Notes under the pieces: model-generated
The model's database searches: none
What the model was told of the DNA's origin: nothing
The model's input: only the letters and a program-made list of their open reading frames with translations
Program-made: the position numbers and the translations under genes
DNA from: JAGOBX01 sp017999075 [NCBI: Candidatus Babelota bacterium]
GTDB taxonomy: Bacteria > JAGOBX01
Reading direction: 5' to 3'
Length of the DNA stretch: 6,007 nucleotides
Assembly: GCA_017999075.1 (NCBI GenBank)
Contig: JAGOBX010000239.1
Location: 1 to 6,007 of the forward strand
In this document: one piece after another, positions 1 to 5,989 of the stretch
Numbering within the stretch: position 1 is the stretch's first letter
Layout: each line of letters opens with the position of its first letter

Positions 1-121
1 ATGCGCCGACGTCAGTAGAATAAATATTAAAATAATAATAATTAATACAAAATAAAAAAAGTTTTAATGTTATTATTACAGAAATCAGGAAAAATAATAT
101 TATTTTACTTATTTTATTCAT
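1..121 (-). CDS. N-terminus of a membrane protein, cut by the left edge
   Basis: An open frame starts at ATG 121-119 and runs 40 codons without a stop to the left edge. It begins MNKISKIILFFLISVI and ends in Ser-Thr-Asp-Val-Gly-Ala. Two lysines precede a strongly hydrophobic segment at about residues 6-27, which looks like an uncleaved first transmembrane helix with a cytoplasmic N-terminus. An aromatic stretch (Tyr-Tyr-Tyr-Phe) follows. The G+C-rich first bases of the window are in frame and read as sensible codons, so they are not foreign. The start lies 23 bases after the glycosyltransferase stop on the same strand, consistent with an operon. I see no strong Shine-Dalgarno sequence. A GT-C type polytopic glycosyltransferase (a short N-terminal helix followed by an acidic loop) would fit the neighbours, but 40 residues cannot show this. 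Confidence 0.6.
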   Translation of the reverse strand, partial: MNKISKIILFFLISVIITLKLFLFCINYYYFNIYSTDVGA

Positions 122-144
122 TCTACTAATTAAAAAAATATAAT

Positions 145-1104
145 TTATTTTTGAAAAATATTTTTAATATTTCTTTTCCTTTTAGTCAAATCTTTTCGAT
201 GGCGATAAAAAAAATCAAAACTGATTTTTTTTAATAATAATAATTGAATACTGATAAAAATTGTTATTATTCCTAAATAAAATAATATCGAATCAAAATT
301 AATTATTCGGGCATTCAATATAAAAGCAGCAAAAATAAAAAAAGAACCGCAACTGAACAATAGAGAACCTGCAAGACCGGCATAATATGCTAAATTTTCA
401 TTAAAAGTTATTGTCAAAAGAATAGTCATTATATCCAGTATGGCCATTCCTGAACGTTTAAAAAAAGAATATTTAGATTCACCCAAATTTCTACGGTAAT
501 GTTTTACAGGCATTTCTTTAACTGAAAAATTTTGTTTATGAGCAAATACAACAGCAAACCTGTACAAATCTCCGTATAAAGATAAATAATCAATAACTTC
601 TTTTTTAAAACATTTCAATCCGGAAAAAAAATCTCTAAAATTAAGACCTGAAAGTTTTCTTATAATTGAATTGAAAATCAATGAAGTTACAATGACAGAC
701 TTATTATCCTCTCTGGAAATTCTTTTACCGGATATAACATCAAATCCATTTTCCAATTCAAGTATCATCGAAGGAATATCTGATGGATCGTATTGAAGAT
801 CGCTGTCAATAATAACAATATATTTTCCTTTAGCATATTCAAATCCTGTTTCGAGAGCAGCAGCTTTACCATTTTTTTTATATAAATTAATTGCCGTAAC
901 ATTAGAATTTTCATTATATAACTCAAAAATTTCTTTTTCTGAGCTGTCAGTAGAGCCATCATTAATAAAAATGATTTCAAAACTTCGGCCGAATTCTGAT
1001 AATGATTTTTCTATACTCTTAAAATGTTCTTTTAAATTTAAAGATTCATTATGAAGTGGAGATACTACGCTGATTTCAATTTCAAAATTATTTTTATTTA
1101 ACAT
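145..1104 (-). CDS. Family 2 glycosyltransferase, DPM1/GtrB-like, membrane-anchored
   Basis: This predicted GT-A fold enzyme probably transfers a sugar from a nucleotide donor to polyprenyl phosphate at the inner face of the cytoplasmic membrane. Numbered from the ATG at 1104 (319 residues), the N-terminus carries ISVVSPLHNE, followed by NDGSTDSS near 48-55, the nucleotide-binding region. The Gly-Lys-Ala-Ala-Ala segment lies near 79-83 and the metal-binding DSDLQYDP near 100-107. The motif HYRRNLGESKYSF near 202-214 is characteristic of the DPM1/GtrB/ArnC group. Two hydrophobic segments, about 238-265 and 273-293, precede a very basic tail, matching the two-helix architecture of GtrB-like enzymes. 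An ATG at 1122 in the same frame would add six residues, but AAGGAAGG lies just before the ATG at 1104 and overlaps the upstream stop, so 1104 is preferred. The sugar and acceptor are not readable from sequence. Confidence 0.92.
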   Translation of the reverse strand: MLNKNNFEIEISVVSPLHNESLNLKEHFKSIEKSLSEFGRSFEIIFINDGSTDSSEKEIFELYNENSNVTAINLYKKNGKAAALETGFEYAKGKYIVIIDSDLQYDPSDIPSMILELENGFDVISGKRISREDNKSVIVTSLIFNSIIRKLSGLNFRDFFSGLKCFKKEVIDYLSLYGDLYRFAVVFAHKQNFSVKEMPVKHYRRNLGESKYSFFKRSGMAILDIMTILLTITFNENLAYYAGLAGSLLFSCGSFFIFAAFILNARIINFDSILFYLGIITIFISIQLLLLKKISFDFFYRHRKDLTKRKRNIKNIFQK

Positions 1105-1117
1105 GAAACCTTCCTTA
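1105..1117 (-). promoter_or_regulatory. Stop-overlapping Shine-Dalgarno that sets the glycosyltransferase start
   Basis: On the minus strand the oxidoreductase stop TAA (1117-1115) runs directly into the glycosyltransferase ribosome site: TAAGGAAGGTTTC, then ATG at 1104. The AAGGA core is 7 bases from that ATG. The alternative ATG at 1122 has no comparable purine tract at the right distance. The overlap of stop and ribosome site suggests translational coupling of the two genes. Confidence 0.7.
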
Positions 1118-2053
1118 TTCATAACATAATTTTTCTAAAACTCCGGTTATTGATAAAGACCTTTTGATATTCGAACTATTTTTACCGTGTAAAACCGAAT
1201 GAAAATTTTTCAAAGCAAGGTTTAAATTATTATTTTCGTCAAATTCATAAAATTTAGTTGCTTTTATAAGTTCGGTTTCAGTTAAGGCTTCAGTTCTGTA
1301 ATATTCAGTAATGGTTATAACTTTTTTTTCCAGAGGAGTATAGTATATAGTTCCTTTTTCTCCGTAAATAATAATTTTTTTTTCTCGTATTGGAGAATGC
1401 AGATTCAAATTCATAACACCCGAACAGTTGTGTTTCGAAGAATAGAATGTAACGACAGAACTGGTAACAATGTCATTATTTTTCATTAGAGGAATTGGTG
1501 AAAAAACACATTCGTCTATAGGTAAAAATAAATCAAGTATCGAAAGAGCATGCGATCCAAGCAGATAATAAATATTATACGGTAAAAATCTGCCGAGCTG
1601 ATTTAATGAAATTTCAATACTTTGAATATTCCCTATATGTTTTTTTTCAATAAGTTTTTTGACATAATCTAAAGCAGCAGAATAAGTATATGTATAATCC
1701 GTTTCAATTATTTTATTTTTTTCAGAAGAAATCCGGTTTAACTCCAAAGCTTCTTTTAACCGCATTGTAATAGGTTTTTCAATTAAAATATTTTTTGAAT
1801 GCTCAAGCATTTTCAATGCTATTTCATAATGAGTATTTATCGGAGTGGCGATTATCACATTGGGAATATCTTCATTATTCAATATTGTTTCAATATCTGA
1901 AATAAATTTTTTTTCGGGATTTTCCAAACTTCTAATTTTTTCAAACGAAGGCGCAAAAACAAAGCAAAGATTGAAATATTCGCTTTTTTTAAGATAATTA
2001 TAATACTTTTTTCCCCAATACCCGTATCCTATCAATGCAACATTATCTTTCAT
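1115..2053 (-). CDS. Gfo/Idh/MocA-family NAD(P)-dependent oxidoreductase
   Basis: This is a 312-residue cytosolic oxidoreductase. Its closest-looking relatives act on sugars or nucleotide sugars (WlbA-like group). The N-terminal Rossmann motif is GYGYWG at 9-14. Residues 67-75 (IIATPINTH) and 91-94 (IEKP, with the family's catalytic Lys at 93) are typical of the fold. The C-terminal alpha/beta domain shows the LGRF segment at 153-156 and GSHALSILDLFL from 166, with the conserved His at 168. The Asp usually four residues before that His, as in Asp-Leu-x-x-His, is Leu164 here, a notable departure. Length is near the short end of the family. The gene starts 3 bases after the radical SAM stop, and its ribosome site AAGGGA (2070-2065) lies inside that gene's end, implying coupled expression. 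The substrate is unknown; oxidation or reduction of a hexose or uronate derivative is inferred from context. Confidence 0.88.
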   Translation of the reverse strand: MKDNVALIGYGYWGKKYYNYLKKSEYFNLCFVFAPSFEKIRSLENPEKKFISDIETILNNEDIPNVIIATPINTHYEIALKMLEHSKNILIEKPITMRLKEALELNRISSEKNKIIETDYTYTYSAALDYVKKLIEKKHIGNIQSIEISLNQLGRFLPYNIYYLLGSHALSILDLFLPIDECVFSPIPLMKNNDIVTSSVVTFYSSKHNCSGVMNLNLHSPIREKKIIIYGEKGTIYYTPLEKKVITITEYYRTEALTETELIKATKFYEFDENNNLNLALKNFHSVLHGKNSSNIKRSLSITGVLEKLCYE

Positions 2054-2056
2054 ATT

Positions 2057-3166
2057 TTACAATTTCCCTTTATTCCATGCATCATTAATTTCAAGAGCAA
2101 TTCTGTTACATCTTGCTCCAGAAGAAAAACAAATGCCGGCATCCCATTCAGAATTATTATTAGCTGCCACCATTTTGTTAAATTCAATCAAATTATCGGG
2201 AATTTTTCCTAATATTGAATGAATAAAAGTAGGGCTTGCAGAACTTGAACATTTGTATACATTTCCGTCTGCGCCGAGAGTTATTTGATAATAACTGTAA
2301 ATACATTTTGAATAATTCATTTTTTCAACATCCTGATATTCCGGAGAATGCCAGAAAATATACGGTTTTTCATTATGCGAATCAGATAAAAACGGCAATA
2401 TTGTATTTCGACAAATATTTCCGAATTTATTTTCGAATTTTTTTTTATATTTTTTCACCTCATCAAATTTTTTTCCGTACAAATCATATGGAATAGAAAA
2501 TCTTAATGTGTCAACTCCAATTTTTTTCATTATCTCAACAATCTCTGAAATTTCTTCAGGAGAAGAATTAAATTCATTCAGAAGGTAACAGATTCTAATT
2601 GCAGGTTCGCGTTTTGAATTTCTAAGTTCAGTTAAAATTTTTATGCCTTTTAATATTTCAGTGAACCAATCTTTTTTTATATTTTTAGTTCTGCAATGAC
2701 TTTCTTTTCTGCCCGCATCTAAGCTTATTGAAATATAATCGCCTACAGAATCACCGTTTTTTATAATCCATGAACATAACCCATTTTTTTTTTCACAGTC
2801 CGACAATAATGAACCGTTTGTATATATTCCGAAACTATTTTTATATTTCTTAGTTAGTTTTAAATAATCAAGCAAATATTTATTCATTAAAGGTTCTGTA
2901 TAAGCTCCGCCGTAAATATAAAATGGTATAGCGCCTTTCAATTGTTCTATTATCTTTAATCCATCTTTTTCCCAATTTCCTAATGGCCGTTTTAATATTC
3001 TGCCCTGACAATAATAACAATCGAAATTACATGTTTTTATTCCATCCCCAGGCAAATGAACTTCCATTTGTCTTGGATAAATTAATTTTCCATTAAATAT
3101 TTTATTTAAATCATTATTCAAATGATTCCTTATTATTCCAAGATAATCATAAGATTCAGGACGCAT
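2057..3166 (-). CDS. Radical SAM enzyme with Twitch/SPASM-like C-terminal domain
   Basis: This is a 369-residue protein. The canonical radical SAM motif CNFDCYYC uses Cys46, Cys50 and Cys53 to hold the SAM-binding [4Fe-4S] cluster. A GGAYTEPL segment at 86-93 fits the family's GGE-like SAM-binding strand, and YTNGSLL (115-121) and ISISLDAG (145-152) fit later barrel strands. The C-terminus has Cys288, Gly301 and Cys306 in the CX12GX4C spacing of SPASM/Twitch domains, followed by Cys346 and Cys353. Four such Cys suggest one auxiliary iron-sulfur cluster rather than the two of a full SPASM domain. Known Twitch/SPASM enzymes oxidise, epimerise or crosslink substrates; BtrN and NeoN act on aminoglycoside sugars. 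The ATG at 3166 has AGGA 8 bases upstream. Lying 3 bases before the oxidoreductase gene and near a glycosyltransferase, it plausibly modifies a sugar. No peptide precursor gene is seen. The exact reaction is not recognised. Confidence 0.9.
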   Translation of the reverse strand: MRPESYDYLGIIRNHLNNDLNKIFNGKLIYPRQMEVHLPGDGIKTCNFDCYYCQGRILKRPLGNWEKDGLKIIEQLKGAIPFYIYGGAYTEPLMNKYLLDYLKLTKKYKNSFGIYTNGSLLSDCEKKNGLCSWIIKNGDSVGDYISISLDAGRKESHCRTKNIKKDWFTEILKGIKILTELRNSKREPAIRICYLLNEFNSSPEEISEIVEIMKKIGVDTLRFSIPYDLYGKKFDEVKKYKKKFENKFGNICRNTILPFLSDSHNEKPYIFWHSPEYQDVEKMNYSKCIYSYYQITLGADGNVYKCSSSASPTFIHSILGKIPDNLIEFNKMVAANNNSEWDAGICFSSGARCNRIALEINDAWNKGKL

Positions 3167-3194
3167 TTAATTATTCCTGTTTAATTAGTAATAT

Positions 3195-3222
3195 ATTATG
3201 CTTTGAAATAATTAGTTTACAA
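3195..3222 (-). promoter_or_regulatory. Possible sigma70-type promoter for the radical SAM operon
   Basis: On the minus strand TTGTAA (3222-3217) and CATAAT (3200-3195) are separated by 16 bases, 4/6 and 5/6 matches to the -35 and -10 consensus. The -35-like hexamer lies inside one arm of the 23-bp inverted repeat. A second candidate -10, TATAAT at 3256-3251 in the repeat's loop, lacks a good -35. Such matches are common by chance in AT-rich DNA, so this is weak evidence. Confidence 0.25.
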
Positions 3223-3287
3223 AATAAAATTATTAACACTGTTTTTATTGATTATACGTTAAACTTTTGTAAACTAATTATTTCAAA
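3202..3287. repeat. Perfect 23-bp inverted repeat with 40-nt loop at the end of asnB
   Basis: Positions 3202-3224 are the exact reverse complement of 3265-3287, with a 40-base spacer (3225-3264). The right arm includes the asnB stop codon, the last two sense codons (Leu, Lys) and one base of the Val codon before them. The left arm lies in the gap before the radical SAM gene. The stem has only three G-C pairs and neither side is followed by a T-tract, so it is not a textbook intrinsic terminator. It could still form an mRNA 3' hairpin that slows transcription or protects the asnB message. The radical SAM ribosome site (3178-3175) lies outside the stem. Confidence 0.85.
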
Positions 3288-5137
3288 ACAGCGTATTTTG
3301 TGAATTCATCCAAAACAAATGAATTCCATAGAAACAATCTGTTATCATTTTTTAAACTTTTATGTTCATCATTTTTTTTTATAATAATTTTTCTGGAGTT
3401 TCGATTCCAAAAATCAGACGGTTCAAATTTTATTGTTTTATCATAAAACCACCTGGATAGCGGCGAACTAAGTCCGATTTTTTTTTTCCATACAATTTTT
3501 TCAGGTAAAAATGCATCAAAGGATTTTTTCAAAATATATTTCGGCTCTCCGTTTTTAAGTTTCAAATTTGACGGTATTTTCCTGACGCAATTAATTACAT
3601 CTATGTCCAAAAAAGGAACTCTGACTTCCAAACCATTCATCATACTCAACCTATCGACTTTTGTCAATATCTGTTCCTGCAGAAAAATTTTTCCATAAAA
3701 CTCAAGAGTTTTATCTGTATAATTTTCCGATTTGCATTCTTCCCATGCTTCTATAGCTTCTGAATATAATTCTTCAAGAACAACAGGTTCTCCGGCAATT
3801 TCGTTTAACTCTTCAAATGAAACCGGACTTAACCACATCGGATTCCACAAAGACGATTTTTTATTATATCCTTTCAGCAATCTTTCTAATTTAAATCTAA
3901 AAGTCATATATGAATGATTTACAGGAATCTTTGATAAAATCGAAATCAATCCCCGATAACATTTTTGAGGAAGAAACGTTTCCATCATTTTCATTATTTT
4001 TAAGGCTTTAAAGGTATCATATCCTGCAAACAACTCATCTCCGGCATCGCCGCCCAATATAACTGTAACTTTTTTTTTGGCATTTCTACACAGCAGATAA
4101 TACGAATACATTGAACTGTCGCTAAAAGGTTCGTCAAGTAACGAAAACATTTCTTTATGAATTTCCGGATGTATTTCAGAAGAAATAGTTGATACTGAAT
4201 GTTCAGTTTTAATTAAATCAGAAACAAATAATGCATCTTGTGTTTCATCAAATCCAGGCTCAAGAAAACGAATTGAAAAAGAATTTATGGTTGATTTATC
4301 CATTTTTTTTTTAGCTAAATACGAAACAATCGAAGAGTCAAGTCCACCGCTTAAAAATAATCCTAAAGGAACATCTGAAACAAGTCTGCGCTCTACTGCC
4401 TGAGACAAACAACCTATAATTTCATCTGTCCAATACTTTTCATTTTTTGAATAGTCCGGTTCAATTGAATATGTCCAATATCTTTGTATATCATATTTAA
4501 AAGTTTCAATATCAAAAACAAGATTATGCCCGCCTTTTAATTTATATATATCTTTATAAATTGTTTTATCTCCGGGGAAATATCCGTATCCATGATATTT
4601 CTGAATATTTTTCTTTGAAATATGTAATTCTAAAAAATTATGTTTTTTAAAAGCTTTCAGTTCTGAAGCGAATGCAAATACCCCGTTTTGCAAAGTGTAA
4701 TATAGCGGTTTTTTACCAAAACGGTCGCGGCTTATAAAAAATTTTTTATTTTTTTTGTCGAATATAACAAACGCCCACATTCCGTTTAACATACCGGCAA
4801 TGTCGTATTTCCATTCTTTATATCCATGCAGCAGTATTTCAGTGTCAGAATGCGATGATTTAAATTTATATCCTGATAATTCTAATTTTTTACGTAATTC
4901 TCTATCATTATATATTTGACCATTATATATAATTACAAGATCGTTATCTTCGGTTTTCATAGGCTGGCATCCGCCAATTCTATCTCTGATTATCAAACGT
5001 CTGTGTCCCAAAAAAACCGGATAACGATCATCCTGATAAATACCAAATTCGTCCGGGCCTCTGTGAAATAGAGTATGTGTCATTGATTCAAGAACGGATT
5101 TGTCTCCATTTCCATAAAATCCTGTTATTCCGCACAT
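3278..5137 (-). CDS. asnB: AsnB-type glutamine-dependent asparagine synthase or sugar amidotransferase
   Basis: This is a 619-residue two-domain enzyme of the glutamine-hydrolysing asparagine synthase family, and its length is usual for bacterial AsnB/AsnO-type proteins. The N-terminal class II glutaminase domain starts MCGITGF with the nucleophile Cys2, which fixes the start codon. It also has HRGPDE (25-30), HRRL (46-49), YNGQIYN (71-77) and SDTE (97-100). The C-terminal synthetase domain has the ATP-binding SGGLDSS at 263-269, GGDAGDELFAGY at 362-373 and EVRVPFLD at 504-511. The commonly seen NGE motif is NGQ here. The nearest ribosome-site candidate, AAGG, is 13 bases from the ATG, further than ideal. 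It follows the PLP enzyme by 42 bases. Known family members either make asparagine or, in O-antigen clusters (WbpS-type), are thought to amidate carboxylated sugars. The glycan-like neighbours make the second role plausible, but the sequence does not decide it. Confidence 0.93.
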   Translation of the reverse strand: MCGITGFYGNGDKSVLESMTHTLFHRGPDEFGIYQDDRYPVFLGHRRLIIRDRIGGCQPMKTEDNDLVIIYNGQIYNDRELRKKLELSGYKFKSSHSDTEILLHGYKEWKYDIAGMLNGMWAFVIFDKKNKKFFISRDRFGKKPLYYTLQNGVFAFASELKAFKKHNFLELHISKKNIQKYHGYGYFPGDKTIYKDIYKLKGGHNLVFDIETFKYDIQRYWTYSIEPDYSKNEKYWTDEIIGCLSQAVERRLVSDVPLGLFLSGGLDSSIVSYLAKKKMDKSTINSFSIRFLEPGFDETQDALFVSDLIKTEHSVSTISSEIHPEIHKEMFSLLDEPFSDSSMYSYYLLCRNAKKKVTVILGGDAGDELFAGYDTFKALKIMKMMETFLPQKCYRGLISILSKIPVNHSYMTFRFKLERLLKGYNKKSSLWNPMWLSPVSFEELNEIAGEPVVLEELYSEAIEAWEECKSENYTDKTLEFYGKIFLQEQILTKVDRLSMMNGLEVRVPFLDIDVINCVRKIPSNLKLKNGEPKYILKKSFDAFLPEKIVWKKKIGLSSPLSRWFYDKTIKFEPSDFWNRNSRKIIIKKNDEHKSLKNDNRLFLWNSFVLDEFTKYAVLK

Positions 5138-5179
5138 TTTTTTCTATAAACCTTAAAAATAAAAAAATATATAAACAAA

Positions 5180-5989
5180 TTATTTTTTTTCTGATTGTAC
5201 CGCAGCAGCAATCCTGATTAACGCTTTTTTTAAAATTGAACGGGGACAAGCTATATTTATGCGGTAAAAACCGCTGCCTTCTTTTTCTCCAAAAGTTCTT
5301 CCATCGTTCAATCCGACCTTTGCTTTTTGAAAAATAACTTTTCTTAGAGTTTCCAAAGAGAAATTTAAAGCATTAAAATCAAGCCATACCAGATATGTCG
5401 CTTCAAGGTCAAATATTCTTATTTCAGGCAATTTTTTTTGAAAAAAACTTTTTAAAAAAAGATAATTTTCATAAATATAGTTCAATGCTTGTTCGAGCCA
5501 TGGTTCTCCATATTTATAAGCCGCTATTGAAGCTGCCATTCCAAACTGGTTTGGTTCTACCAGTCCATTCCGTTTATAAAGAAAAAGTTTAAGTCTTTTT
5601 CTTAATACACTGTTCGCTATAATTATATTTGACGTCTGCAGTCCTGCCAGATTAAATGTTTTGCCTGGAGCAGAACATACAGCCGATATCATTGAATTTT
5701 TTTTTGAAATTGTCGGAAACGGGATATGTTTGAAAGGTTTATAAACCAAATCTGAATGCATCTCATCTGAAACCACAAAAACATTATGTTTAACGCAAAG
5801 TTTTCCCATTCGTGTTAGCTCTTCTTTATTCCAAACTCGGCCTACCGGATTATGCGGGCTGCATAATAAAAACATTGTTGTTTTCTTATCTTTTATTTTT
5901 TTTTCAAAATCATTAAAATCTATATGATATCTGCCGTCTCTGATAATCAGAGGATTGACAAGAATCCGCCTTTCATTACTGCTAATAGC
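5180..5989 (-). CDS. MalY/PatB-type PLP-dependent C-S lyase/aminotransferase, N-terminus missing
   Basis: This is a fold-type I PLP enzyme of the MalY/PatB group, cytosolic, which typically cleaves cystathionine or cysteine conjugates to a thiol, pyruvate and ammonia. About 269 residues are visible. An internal ATG at 5875 is not the true start: the frame stays open upstream to 5989 and reads family-like sequence (NERRILVNPLI, then GRYHIDF). Motifs numbered from that internal Met are SPHNPVGRVW at 6-15, SDEMHSDLVY at 36-45 with the PLP-contacting Asp, APGKTFNLAGLQ at 69-80 with the Schiff-base Lys72, and YRINIACPR at 204-212 with the carboxylate-binding Arg. Comparison with the 390-residue MalY suggests roughly 120 N-terminal residues are missing. 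The frame is lost only where adapter-like sequence begins at 5989; the TAA at 5998-5996 lies inside it. It is not a DegT-type sugar aminotransferase, so its link to the glycan genes is uncertain. Confidence 0.9.
   Translation of the reverse strand, partial: AISSNERRILVNPLIIRDGRYHIDFNDFEKKIKDKKTTMFLLCSPHNPVGRVWNKEELTRMGKLCVKHNVFVVSDEMHSDLVYKPFKHIPFPTISKKNSMISAVCSAPGKTFNLAGLQTSNIIIANSVLRKRLKLFLYKRNGLVEPNQFGMAASIAAYKYGEPWLEQALNYIYENYLFLKSFFQKKLPEIRIFDLEATYLVWLDFNALNFSLETLRKVIFQKAKVGLNDGRTFGEKEGSGFYRINIACPRSILKKALIRIAAAVQSEKK

Noticed and set aside
1-18. G+C-richer first bases, partly resembling the Nextera read-1 adapter (shared short words around GCCGACG and CGTCAG).
   Set aside because: The match needs gaps and substitutions. 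The bases are in frame with the ATG at 121 and read Ser-Thr-Asp-Val-Gly-Ala, so coding sequence explains them better.
2236-2496. 86-codon plus-strand open frame within the radical SAM gene.
   Set aside because: It is antisense to a gene with strong motifs, has no recognisable domain or convincing ribosome site, and open antisense frames are expected in AT-rich DNA.
2057-3166. Radical SAM peptide maturase (RiPP system).
   Set aside because: No small precursor-like ORF with a leader and repeated core was found nearby on either strand, and the neighbours are glycan-type genes.
3202-3287. Intrinsic (rho-independent) terminator for asnB.
   Set aside because: The stem is almost all A-T, the loop is 40 bases, and no T-tract follows the stem on either strand. 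It is listed only as an inverted repeat.
3732-3917. 61-codon plus-strand open frame within asnB.
   Set aside because: It is antisense to the conserved synthetase domain, with no domain, ribosome site or independent support.
5395-5592. 65-codon plus-strand open frame within the PLP enzyme gene.
   Set aside because: It is antisense to well-conserved coding sequence with no sign of its own function.
5180-5875. A complete, short 231-residue aminotransferase starting at ATG 5875.
   Set aside because: The frame continues upstream to 5989 with family-typical sequence. The apparent completeness results from an internal Met and the adapter stop.
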